A DNA stretch of 64,000 nucleotides. It comes from Adiantum capillus-veneris (Eukaryota; Streptophyta; Polypodiopsida; Polypodiales; Pteridaceae). Both the position numbers and the translations under genes were made by a program. The notes under the pieces are model-generated. The model was not told where the DNA came from and ran no database searches. It saw only the letters and a program-made list of their open reading frames with translations. Of this stretch, positions 11,797 to 22,137 are shown piece by piece; within the stretch, counting starts at the first letter, position 1; every line of letters starts with the position of its first letter. The stretch spans positions 98,971,985 to 99,035,984 of the forward strand of contig CM043971.1 of assembly GCA_014529385.2 (NCBI GenBank), read 5' to 3'.

Positions 11797-13800
11797 TAGC
11801 CTTAGAGGGAGGGCTAATGAAGCAAGCTTTTCCATGTATGGGAACCCCCCATATATTTTTTCCCTTTTACCAAAATATTTCCTATTATATAAGTTACTTT
11901 TGATTTTTTCTTCCTTTTTCACAAAAGTTTTAGCCTTTATTAAATAAATAAGACTTATGCTAATCAATCACGTTGTAGCATAAATAATTAAGCTTTCTTT
12001 GTTGATCTCTCTTTTGACCTTAAATATTAAATATATATATTTTAAATTACATTATATATTTTAGTATTTTCTAATATATTTTTCATGTATGTATATTATT
12101 CCACCCTACCAAATATTTTATTCACTAGTTTTCATTTTCAAACCTCAACCCCACTTTCAAATTTCAATAATACCTCCATCTAGATGATTGCCAATCTTTT
12201 CAAAACTCTAGGTCATGCTTTCATACACATGAAGGAGCTTACACTTGAAGGCAAGAGAGAAGTCCACTCAAAGGGGACCACCAAAAGACTTTTGCAACCA
12301 CAAATAATACATTATTTGGCTGAATTTTTTAAGTAAAGAAGAACCCCGAATCTGAAGGAGCGTTCAACATGAAAGATGTAGCTCGTGATCTCAACTTTTA
12401 GCTCAATTTTTTTCAGAATTTTTGGAGTTATGAACACGGAGATATGATTTTTGTAGTGGACATCAGTTTTCTCGTGTAATGGTGACACAGGTCATCCCCA
12501 ATTTTCTTCCGTCTAGAATGGCTATGGTTCTACAAGTCTTCAAGCATGAATACAAGAGACAAGGCTCTTTTAATGAGGTCTTGGCAAGTCTAGAGTGATT
12601 CTATCACCATTTTTGGAGGATCCATCCTCATCAACAACTATCCACCTTTGATAATCTCTCTTGTAAATTTCTTACCTCTCTCTTCTCTCCCTAATAAGCT
12701 TATGTCTAGCCAAAGCTAGACTATTGTAAATATCTCCTATCCTCTACATCCTACCCACATTATCTCATCTTCTCTCTCTATTGACTCTGGTATTTTAAAT
12801 AATGAGGAGACAAGATGGGAGCCACAGTCACATGCACCCCATGTTCCTAGTCACCAAAGTGGGACACTCACCTCAAATAGAAATATTGCTAAATCCTCCC
12901 CTCCTTCCCTATATAAGGAGGCCATGAGAGCTCACTAAAGGGAAGAACACACACACACACACACCTATCTATACACACTCTTGTGCTACATGCTTGTAGC
13001 ATGAACCCTAATCACATAATCACAACACCATCATCATCACCATCACCATGCACAAAAGATGAGCACCACACCTCCACACCACTTGTAATTAAGGGTTGAA
13101 GGCACAATTTCAAGAAGAAGAAGGGTGGACACACTCATGATATTCCTCGCCATCAACTCCCATCTCTCCATTATGCCTCCTACGATCTTGTTCCCTTCTC
13201 ATTTTCCTACCATACGCTACCTATTGTATTCATCTTTTGCAAGCAATCAACACACTCCATCTTGGTGCCATACTTTGTGTCGCTTTGGATACATCTCATT
13301 GTGAGTATGGTATATGCTTGTTCCTTGCCATTTTTTTTCCTGCTTATGTTAAGGTGTGCGGATTCGCCACCATACACACACACTCTCTCTCCCTCTCATA
13401 TTCCTATCATCTTTCTACTTCCATCTTGAGGTGTGCGGATTCGCCACCTTTTGTATGAGAAGTGAGCATACTTGCATGTATCCCTGACCTCGTTATCTTC
13501 CTTACTACATGCACGAGTAGCGAGCCCATTCTCACTCACTCACCACTCCTCTCACCTTATTCTCTGACCACCCCATTCCACATTTGGGTGTGGATCTTGA
13601 AATTGTTTTCCATGGCATGTTTTATTGTGTTGCCGCATATCTTGCTAGGTGGTGCCCCTATTGTGTATCCCCCATGATGAGGCCATTGTGCATAGTCTTG
13701 GTGTAGAGGCCACCGGGTCTATTTTTTCACTTCCGCCTCTCACCGCTTGGACGCTGAAAGCTTCCAATGCTATGGTTATCGTGCACGGGGTGTCACCATC
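11797..13800 (+). repeat. Probable polypurine tract and 3' LTR of the Tat element
   Basis: A purine tract (TTAGAGGGAGGG, about 11799-11811) follows the pol stop, as expected before a 3' LTR. The region then contains no coding frame but has a TATA-like CCCTATATAAGG at 12908-12919. An AC microsatellite and a duplicated segment, GTGCGGATTCGCCACC (13358 and 13434), follow. With the 5' LTR missing the ends cannot be fixed by comparison. The right limit lies between about 13450 and 13850. Confidence 0.5.
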
Positions 13801-13851
13801 CATTGCCAACACGGCCAGAGCCTTTTCTATTGTTATTTGTGAAAGTAATAG

Positions 13852-13998
13852 AAAAAATTATATATACATCTTTTACTTTTCTCATAATAGGAAAAATTAT
13901 ATATACATCTTTTACTTTTCTCATAATAGGAAAAATTATATATACATCTTTTACTTTTCTCATAATAGGAAAAATTATATATACATCTTTTACTTTTA
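13852..13998. repeat. 39-bp tandem repeat, about 3.8 copies, upstream of the H3 gene
   Basis: Four nearly identical units begin GAAAAATTATATATACATC and end TTCTCATAATAG. They lie 53 bases upstream of the histone-like ATG at 14051 and are AT-rich with TATATATA cores, so they could act as promoter or binding sites. The open frames across them on both strands are artefacts of the repeat. Confidence 0.9.
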
Positions 13999-14050
13999 TT
14001 ACTAATGTTTGTTGTTTGTTGTGCAACAATCATTCCTATTCCTTTTGAAG

Positions 14051-16124
14051 ATGGCAAGGACCAAGAAGACTGCAAGGAAGGTTGATGAGACTCTATCCAA
14101 AGATGAAGAAGAATTTCCTCAGCCTAGCAAAGCTTCAGCTAGTACTTTCCACTTCCAAAGTTCCTGGCAAACCAACCTCTGCTGGCACAAAGAAGAGCAC
14201 ATCTCAGAGGAAGGATTCTTCTCTACCTGACCCTAAACCAAGCAAAAGGAAAGCTACACATCAGAGGAAAGCTTCCAAGCCTGTGCAGCTTAAGCCTCTC
14301 CTTACAAAGAGAAAGTTCAAGCAGGGGGTCAAATGTCTAAGAGAGATAAGGAAGGCCATAAAGGCCATCCATCTTGCAATTCCCAAACTGCCCTTCCAGA
14401 GACTCTGCAGACAAGTTGTAGAGGAGTACAATATTTCAATGAGGTGGACTAGAACTGCATTGGCATGTATCCATGAGGCTTCTGAGGACTTTATGATTGA
14501 GCTTTTCCAAGATGCCTATATCTGTGCAGCTCATGTCCATAGGGTTACTTTGATGGAAAAAGACATGATCACTCTCAGGAGGCTGAGATACAGGTTTTCA
14601 AAAATTTTGGAGCCTGTCCCTATGCATGGTATAAAGGCATTCAATATTCTCAACATTCCTCCATGGAGGAAGCCCAAGGAGCCTGAAGTAGGAGTTGTTG
14701 ATATTACTGAAGAAGAGGAAAAGAAAAGGAAAAAGAGAGCCAAGGAAGACAAGGAAATTGCAGAGAGAAAGGAGCTTGACCTGTTGGAACCTCAGCTAGT
14801 GCCCCTCTTGAGGAGTGTCAATCCTACTGGTTTTGTTGTCACTCTATTCAGTGAGGAGGATCCTAGGGAGGATTACATTTCACTTGACTCTGAGACCTTG
14901 GAAATTCTCAAGGACTGGACCAAGGAGATCAATTCTCCACTCCTTATCACATGCCTCAGGTTGTTTTTGTTTTCCTCTGTATTTTTGTTTATAGCAAGAA
15001 CTCTTTATATAACAATATCCTGTACCAGGTTAATGATGCATATATATGAGCCAAACCTTCAACAAAAGGTGGACTTTTTAGACTCTCTATCTCCCACTTT
15101 CTCAGGACAGAGACAAACATTAGAGAGCTCACAAAGTGGTTGACTCATGTGGACTTGGAAATCTGTGAATTTTTCTTGATTCCTTATCATGAGAGGAAAG
15201 TTTCCTACCTACACCTTGTGAAAAGAATTTTCTAATTCATGTTAGAAGGTTAACTGAGGCTTGTTTTTATAGCTCACATTGGAGTTTACTTGCAATTGAT
15301 ATTGTGAAAAGAAAATGCTACTTTGTCAATTCTCTTGCTAGAGTACATGGTCAAGCAAAATTGTAAGTATAGTAGCAGACACATTTTGTAAACCACAAGC
15401 ACATACTTTTAGTAAAGCAGAACCTCATTTATAAAGAATTTTGGACAGTGCTGCTACAAGATTTATAGAGACACTGGAAAATTGTCCACCCATGCCACAA
15501 ATGCTGAATGAAATCCAATTTGCAGTTGTGAAGGTTGGAATTCTTTATGCTTTGTTCACTTCAATGGATTATCCTCAAAGATTTTTTCCCATAAATACAT
15601 GTAATGAATTGCAGGTTTCAATCCAGCCTGAAATCCATTCATGTGGATGGAGGGTAGTGACAAATGCCAAGCTCCTCTTGGACTTCATATACTGCAATGA
15701 CAATCAGGATATAGAAGTATAACATATTTCATATTTGCCAGCTGTATTTTTTCTCATTTTATTGTTCCTAAAACTTGATTTCTATTGCCTTGTATAGATC
15801 AATAGAGAGTGTTATAGTCAAAACCATGTATGGTTGACAAGAGCAAGGATTATCAAGTATATGATGGAAGCAAATGGACAACTGCAAGAGGTATTTAAAG
15901 ATGATGATGTTGAAGAGAAGGGGAAATCAAAGCTGGAAGAGGAAGAAGAGAGTGGTGAGCACGAAAAGGCAAGTGAAGAGATGGATGATAAGAGAAAGAG
16001 GAAGCAGCTTTCAAGCCCTCTTGCCAAAGAGCCCACTTCAAAAAGAAAATCTCCTGCAAAAGCACCAACCCCATTAAGGAAGTCCCCTAGGGACAGGAAA
16101 ACTCCTGGCAGAAAACTATTCTAG
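14051..16124 (+). pseudogene. Histone H3 fused to a Ulp1/C48-like cysteine protease
   Basis: ATG 14051 begins MARTKKTARK, the canonical H3 tail with one change. After a Lys/Ser-rich spacer with one frameshift (about 14140-14150), 14328-14594 encodes a complete H3 fold including KLPFQRLCRQ, HEASEDF and LFQDAYICAAHVHRVT. Loop 1 has the canonical length, unlike CENP-A. A charged linker follows. Predicted introns are 14960-15105, one ending at 15272, 15363-15448, 15534-15614 and 15717-15797. They join WLTHVDLEICEFFLIPYHE, SHWSLLAID (catalytic His), YFVNSL (Asn where Asp is usual) and VSIQPEIHSCGW (Gln and Cys). The C-terminus is acidic, then basic with SPxK-like motifs. Most junctions keep the frame, but the one at 15218-15272 does not. 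It would place a SUMO/ubiquitin-like protease in chromatin. Confidence 0.75.
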
Positions 16125-16356
16125 CTTATTGTAGCCCACTTGTATCAAGCTTCCCAGTTCTCTATTGCATCCAATTGTCTATTCTATAGCCCACTTGTAA
16201 CCAATTGGCCCTTGTATGGACCCTTGTATGTAAGTGCAAATATTTGAAATTGAATACATTTTGATCACCTTGTTTTAAGACTCTGTTACAAAATCAAATC
16301 ATTGAAGTAAAATCAAATCATTGTATGTTTGGAAAAGTTTCATTTCAATAACAAAA

Positions 16357-16446
16357 TAAAGATCCTTTTAGATCATGTGATACAAAATAAGATCCTTGCA
16401 GGTCATGTGATACAAAATAAGATCCTTGCAGGGCATGTGTTACAAA
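16357..16446. repeat. 30-bp tandem repeat, three copies
   Basis: The units follow ATAAGATCCTTGCAGGTCAT plus ten more bases. They lie between the stop of the H3-protease gene and the end of the opposing gene, so they could mark a shared 3' region. Confidence 0.85.
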
Positions 16447-16553
16447 ATTGCCTTGAAGGATGTTTAAGGCACCAAATGTACAATGCCATCCAAGATGTCC
16501 TTGCACTGTAGCCTCTTTTCATTCCTTTTTTATACCTACAAAAACAGTCCAAG

Positions 16554-17813
16554 TTAAATAAAGAACCAACAAGAGAACAAGAGACTTTTAGGCATAACAG
16601 TTACAGTTCCACCATTTACTTGAAAGCAGAATGTTGTGGGCAGTTCAATTTCATCATTTTGCAGGTCCAATCTCAATTGCTGTAATCTACACATGCCTCT
16701 TATCTTTACAATTGACAGATGCTCATTGTTTACCCATATATCAATGTCTTCTATTGGGCTGTCAATGAAGTCCTCCATGTCTTGATCAAGTGGAGTTAGT
16801 TGACCACCAACATAGTGCCATCTTCTGTAATAAAATGACATAATGAAGTTTTGTGTCCCTATCATGTATTTGCAAGCAATTGAGCCAGCTTGCACATTAC
16901 AAGTGATTCCATTCACTGTTTTGGTGTTCCAACCCTCATCCACAAATTCAAGTACATTTGCTGAGTCTAAAGTCTTCACTGAAAACATTGTTCTAGATTT
17001 TTTGACTTCAGCATTAGAGAAGAAGTCTACAAAAACTGTAATGGGCATGAATATAGAAATTCTACTCTGTTTGCTTGCTATGTTTGCTTTCAAACACTTT
17101 CGAATCTCACAAAACAGTTTTCACCTGTAGCCCTCACTTGTATTTGAGCTAGAGAGTGACCATTCTCCACTTTTAAAATCAGGCAAGTCTAGCTTGGTTG
17201 TGGCTCCAAGTTCTCCAGTCCTTCTAGGTGGAACATAATAATGGTCAAATCCAAGTTCTCCAGTCCTTCTAGGTGGAACATAATAATGATCAAAGAAGAA
17301 TATTCCATTCTCTTCCAGTGAACCCTTAGTCCTTCCCTTGTATATTTCTTCACCAATTGATCCATGACACACATCCAGAATATTTATAACACATTCTACT
17401 AGCTTCCATTCCATAATGTTTGAAGGATACAAATCTGTACAACAAATAACCTTATACAACATGCATTATAAATAAGGATTTAAGTTAAGAGACTTACAGT
17501 TTGGTCTATGTAATTGCAAAGCAGAACTCTCTGAGTCAATATGCAGATCTTTATGCATGTACACATGCTGCACTAGCACCTCTTTGATTGATTTTTTGTT
17601 GTCGCCAAAGCTGAAATCTTTAACAATACCCTTCCATCCCACCAAGAAAGAGTTTTTGGTGGAAGACTTTATTCTCTTGTTCTGTTGCATCAGTATCCAC
17701 GTTCCTTTGTGTATAGTTATTGGAATCCATTATCCATTTTTATCAGTCGTGTTGTAAGTGACAATGGCTTCAATGGAAGTTCTTGGTCGTTTTGATCGTG
17801 ATGAAGATTCCAT
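16554..17813 (-). pseudogene. Possible BAH-like chromatin protein, two exons, with two stops
   Basis: Minus-strand ATG 17813 opens MESSSRSKRPRTS, a basic start that could be a nuclear signal. Exon 1 ends at 17498, the intron is 17435-17497 (ACT|GTAAGT, TTGTACAG|ATT), and exon 2 runs to 16554 in the same frame. The middle (KGIVKDFSFGDNKKSIKEVL, then LYPSNIMEWKLVECVINIL) has the strand pattern of a BAH domain, but only weakly. A 15-residue segment containing DHYYVPPRRTGELG is duplicated in frame. Two stops interrupt the frame (TAA near 17732 and TGA 17121-17123). The C-terminal 170 residues are well kept but unrecognised. The gene converges on the H3-protease gene within the inner transposon. 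Confidence 0.5.
17205..17294. repeat. 45-bp in-frame tandem duplication
   Basis: Two copies, 17205-17249 and 17250-17294, differ at one base. The length is a multiple of three, so the minus-strand protein simply gains 15 residues. The near identity suggests a recent event. Confidence 0.9.
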
Positions 17814-18080
17814 GGTGAAAAAAGAAATGAGCAGAGAAGTCTAGTCTGAGTTCAAGAGAAGAATAAGCAGAATTTGCAAAAAACGGTTCAAAATGAAAAC
17901 AATATAATATGAGAAGTAGGTCTTTCTAAAAGCGACAGCTATTGAATGCCTTTGCACTTTTACTTGTTTACATTGCTATTTACCAGCTCAAAGTTGCGGT
18001 AAAGATAGAATATTTGCTTTTTTTGTGAGTTTTTAAAAATAGAGGTTCCGTAACGGAAGCTCTTCAACCATTGGTTGAGA

Positions 18081-18083
<3 letters not shown>

Positions 18084-18141
<58 letters not shown>
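18084..18141. repeat. (CT)n microsatellite abutting the right inverted repeat
   Basis: About 29 CT units lie just inside the right end of the inner transposon. At the left end the matching position has a short GAGAGAGA, so the tract probably expanded from the TIR-internal sequence. Confidence 0.95.
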
Positions 18142-18143
<2 letters not shown>

Positions 18144-18152
18144 ACGCTAAAA

Positions 18153-18183
18153 GGCACAAAAATGACCTCAAAATTCCCCTAAT
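18153..18183 (-). repeat. Right terminal inverted repeat, inner transposon
   Basis: It ends ...AAAATTCCCCTAAT and is the reverse complement of the left end with one mismatch in 31. It is followed by GGTTC, the right target duplication copy. Confidence 0.85.
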
Positions 18184-18745
18184 GGTTCGTATGCTGTCGT
18201 CGTCTCTTATTGCAATCAACAAGAAGCTAAAGTCATACTTGGGTTGGGACAAGGAAGGTCTGGCAGGTGCGAACATCCTATGCAGAGCTCTAAAGCAGAA
18301 AAATATGCATACCTTCCAGGGGATGGTAGGCTACTGCATGAAGGATGAAGGTGAGCCGCACTTCCAGAAGCTGACTCACAATGTCACTATTGATGATATC
18401 AACAAGGGCGTAGAGTTGTATACCCTTTACGGTGTAGACGACCTCAAGAACAGGGTATGCCTAACTCTGAACAATATTTTCGACCGTGCTGTAGTGTATT
18501 GGAAATTCAAAATGCGGCACCCTCTAGGGAACGATTTCTTGTCGACCTTGCACATTATGGTGCGTACCGGAAAATACTACCCTGCATCGTCGTGGATCAT
18601 TCCTTACCAAGGCCGATGAATGTACCTGAAAAAGATCAGATCGATGTGGCGCTGCATGGCTTTTCCCTCAACCGTGACTTACTAGGACATAGTGAGCATT
18701 TTTGTGGCCGAGGCATCAAGAACAGTCTGCACAAGGGAACTGTCT
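18184..18745 (+). pseudogene. Rep-like HUH endonuclease gene, 3' half
   Basis: This continues the gene broken at 4189. The frame resumes at 18189 and contains SYLGWDKEGL and then GMVGYCMKDEGEPHF, in which Y (18332) and K (18341) have the Y-x-x-K form of the nicking motif of HUH Rep proteins. A well-formed region follows (TLYGVDDLKNRVCLTL, VRTGKYYPASSWIIPYQG), then a one-base frameshift near 18612-18617, after which the frame continues as MNVPEKDQIDVALHG to about 18745. Any helicase domain that might follow is absent, because the sequence passes straight into an antisense copia fragment. Identification is by motif order only. Confidence 0.5.
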
Positions 18746-18746
18746 G

Positions 18747-19403
18747 AAATGACTTCACCCTGCAGCAATAAGTTGCTCATTGATATCCTTCACACCAGCA
18801 AGAAAAGTGTCCATATCATCCTCCTTATGCAAAATCTTCAACTCCGGCTCTTTACGCAGCAAAGCAATTTTAGCCTCATTGTGACTTGCATAAAGACCAA
18901 CCAAAATATCCCAAGCCTGTTTTACAAATTTTGTTGAACGGATGTGAGGAACAATGGTGCGCTTCACAAAAAATGCAATCAATGCATGAGCCTGCACCAT
19001 CCTTTACATCCCAATGAGATCGTTCTGTCGTAGGCAAAACAACTCTAATATCCCAAGCCTGTTTTGCAGATTTTGTTGAACGGATGTGAGGAACAATGGT
19101 GCGCTTCACAAAAAACACAATCAATGCATGAGCCTGCACCATCCTTTACATCCCAACGAGATTGTTCTATCGTAGGCAAAACAACTCTAATAGCAACAAT
19201 CCTTGTAGCAAGACCTGCAACATCCTCAACATCGCCTACTTTCTCAGAACTAGGATGTACATCAATGCCTTGCACAATATTCTAGATGCCCTTTGACACA
19301 AGAACGTGTTGCATCATATAAGCCCACATAGGGTAATTGTCCCCATCCAACCTGTCCTCAGCAGCAACAAACATCTTGAACACATCTTGTTGTTGTCAGC
19401 CAT
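18747..19403 (-). pseudogene. Ty1/copia gag fragment with internal duplication
   Basis: Minus-strand reading gives AEDRLDGDNYPMWAYMMQHV, the N-terminal copia gag pattern, from about 19374. A later UBN2-type part follows (FVKRTIVPHIRSTKFVKQAWD, then LKILHKEDDMDTFLAGVKDI). The frame is broken by a shift near the start, a stop, and a 142-bp tandem duplication. Only the 5' part of the element is left, and there is no pol. Confidence 0.7.
18905..19188. repeat. 142-bp tandem duplication inside copia gag
   Basis: Copies 18905-19046 and 19047-19188 share about 95 percent of bases by eye and both begin AATATCCCAAGCCTGTTTT. Confidence 0.85.
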
Positions 19404-19742
19404 GGTAAATGCTACACCTGATGTGAAAATTGTCTGAAAAGAGGAGAAACAGAGCGGGAAAAACACGTGCTATATAGCACAAACCGTAGAAGATTGAAAG
19501 GCACCTATTATGCAGAAAACGGCACTGACAAAAATTTTGCACAAAATGATGAAATTGCATGTGCAGACTTCCTGTAGTGGAAACGGAGGTCGAAATGAGT
19601 CCGAATCAAAAATTTGAGCAGATTAAAATCTACGAGCTTTCTCAAAATATTTGTCGACCTGCAAACGCTCGCCAAACCCACTATAAAGTGAGCAGGCGTG
19701 TGTTGGAGCAGCTGGCGACTAAGCCCAAGAGGATGCAACCTG

Positions 19743-19755
19743 CTCTGATACCAAA
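19743..19755 (-). promoter_or_regulatory. Primer-binding site matching initiator-Met tRNA
   Basis: On the minus strand TTTGGTATCAGAGC lies directly after the LTR end. This is the usual plant copia primer site for reverse transcription. Confidence 0.7.
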
Positions 19756-19969
19756 TGTTGGAATTAGGGTTGCAGAGAAACGCACACAGCTTGGAGAAGA
19801 CGAAGGAAGATCAAGGCACACAATAGAGAGTGTGTTCCTTAATGTGCAATGGAAAGATAGGTAGCCCTAGAGTGATGGGAGTATATACAATGCACGGGGA
19901 AAAAAATCTCCTAAAGAGGGAAAAAATGCCCCGGCGGTTGTAGTGTGTTCACACACATCACTACAACAT
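19756..19969 (-). repeat. 5' LTR of the truncated copia element
   Basis: On the minus strand it runs from TGTTGTAGTGATG to CCCTAATTCCAACA, so it has TG...CA termini and a primer site directly after it. Its length of about 214 bases suits a short copia LTR. No partner LTR was seen. Confidence 0.6.
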
Positions 19970-20497
<528 letters not shown>

Positions 20498-20891
20498 GAG
20501 AAACCCTAGCCGGAATCGACGTTGTTGGCCTCCCTGGGGGGGCGAGGGACAGCCCTGCGGGAGGTCACACCCAGCAGCCTTAGCCTCTGCCCTTGCCACC
20601 CTTCGCAAGGCCACAGCTTTCCGCCGCTCTGTCTTCGAGTTACTCAGTTCGCATGCTTCACCCATTGCACCGATCAGTCCAGTCCTTTGTGTTGCTTCAC
20701 CCTCTGTGCGCTCATCCAATCCAGCGTCGCCGTCCCCCATGCGCACTCAACCAGACTAGCCCAGCCGCCGTCCACAGCCGCTACAAAAAACGATGTCCAC
20801 GGCCCCTTGAAAAAAAATGCCTTTTTATTACCCTTTTTCATTACCCTAACCTAACTTAAGCAACCCTTCCCACAAAGAAAAACTCAGTGCT

Positions 20892-21618
20892 TTGAGTGCA
20901 AGGGAATCTGCGTACGATGCAACGAGGAGGCTCTCTCTCCTCAATCAAGCCGACCCGGCTCTTCTGCCCAACCCACGAGTGGATCCGATGGACCGCCTCC
21001 ACTCTCAAATTCGAGAGCTCAAGGATGAGAACGTAGAGCTCAAGGCGTGTCTTGCAGCCCTTGAGGCACGTTTCTCCTCCTTGGAGTCTCAAAAGCAAGA
21101 TGATAGCGAGCATCATCTCGCAAAAGCAAACGAAGTTGAAAACACCTTCACCGCAAGCATGGCCAAACTTGCCACCCAAGTTCAAGAAGCAACCATTGCA
21201 GTCTCCTCCAAAGTAGAAGGTGCATGCAAGAACGTCGCCGACAAGAAGGACTAGCACTATATGTTCGTATCAACCGCCTGTCCTCTACTTGGTGGGGGGA
21301 GAACGATGATTACACTTCAACCCTAGTGAACCTCAACCAAGCCATCCACCCAACCAAGTTTGACCCCAACACATTGAGAAGGTTCACCGTGACAACCGCA
21401 CCAACCAAGGCATTTTGGTCTTCAAAACTAAAGAGGTGCTCATAACACTTCTACAACAAACACGGCTCCTCAAGGGCACCACAGTATGGATAAGCGAGGC
21501 CTTGACACCGTCCCAACTTAAAGTCAAAAAACAAGAACTCCAAAAAGTTCGAGAGGCACGAGCAGCCGAAAAATGGGCTATCTATCGAGGCGGCAAAGCC
21601 ATGATCGAAGAATTTTAG
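20892..21618 (+). pseudogene. LINE ORF1-like RNA-binding protein remnant
   Basis: The frame begins with a short basic lead and a clear coiled coil (RLHSQIRELKDENVELKACL and onward). It then shifts frame near 21230 to a segment ending NTLRRFTVTTAPTKA, and again near 21425 to FKTKEVLITLLQQTRLLKGT and SEALTPSQLKVKKQELQKVR. A coiled coil followed by an RRM-like core and a basic C-terminal domain is the layout of L1-type ORF1 proteins, which coat element RNA. There is no endonuclease or RT downstream. Two frameshifts make it inactive. Confidence 0.45.
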
Positions 21619-21786
21619 GTTCCAAAAAACCCCCAAGCCATCTTCCCCTTCTCCCTCCCCTAAGTGACCTATGTCACAAATTTTGTTGTATCCACATTAG
21701 CCATGATTCTCCATGTACTCCTCTAGTAAGAGGTCCAACCATGTATGTTTTCTTGGTCCCATAGGTCATATCTGACCTCCAAGGAC

Positions 21787-21792
<6 letters not shown>

Positions 21793-21851
<59 letters not shown>

Positions 21852-21866
21852 CCCCCCCCCCCCCCC
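21793..21866. repeat. (TC)n followed by C17
   Basis: The structure (TC run into pure C run) repeats that at 20318 in reverse order, which suggests both come from the same kind of unstable sequence. Confidence 0.95.
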
Positions 21867-22137
21867 ACCTATAAAAGCGCTCTCTCTTCTCTTTATTTTT
21901 TTCTCACTCTCACTCTCTCTTTAGCATTAGTGATCTTTATAAAAACAATTTTTTTTTATTTTATTACCTTCCACGCTCTTAAACCTTCTCCCCTCACACC
22001 CTCTCTCATTTCATTTCTCTCAAACCTTCTCTCCCCGCCTCAAACCTCTTCTCTTACTCTCACTCTTCACCTTTCTCTCGGAATCCCTAATAAGCACCCG
22101 AATAAACAAACAAAATGCAAATTTTAATAAGAAAAAA

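Larger units (their letters stand above)
4190..18183. mobile_element. Inner 14.0-kb DNA transposon with transposase and histone H3 cargo
   Basis: Its ends are 31-bp inverted repeats with one mismatch, and it is flanked by a 5-bp duplication. It carries, left to right, a RAG1/Transib-like DDE transposase gene (+, 4516-7269), an unknown gene (-, 7276-7704), a later Tat-type gypsy insertion (about 7705-13.8 kb), a histone H3/Ulp1-like protease gene (+, 14051-16124) and a possibly BAH-like gene (-, 16554-17813). Genes are arranged as two tail-to-tail pairs. Without the gypsy the element would be about 8 kb. Several genes hold a few stops or frameshifts but long conserved stretches, so the copy is fairly young but probably dead. 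It inserted in the Rep-like gene of the outer element. Confidence 0.8.

Noticed and set aside
13793-14075. Open frames on both strands with a repeated YIIF/FYFSHNRKN unit, and a regular repeat that could suggest CRISPR
   Set aside because: The 39-bp units are contiguous with no unique spacers. Both open frames are by-products of the array.
14328-14594. Possibility that the H3-like fold is CENP-A (centromeric)
   Set aside because: The loop 1 region has the same length as canonical H3, and the tail is of canonical H3 type, so there is no CENP-A signature.
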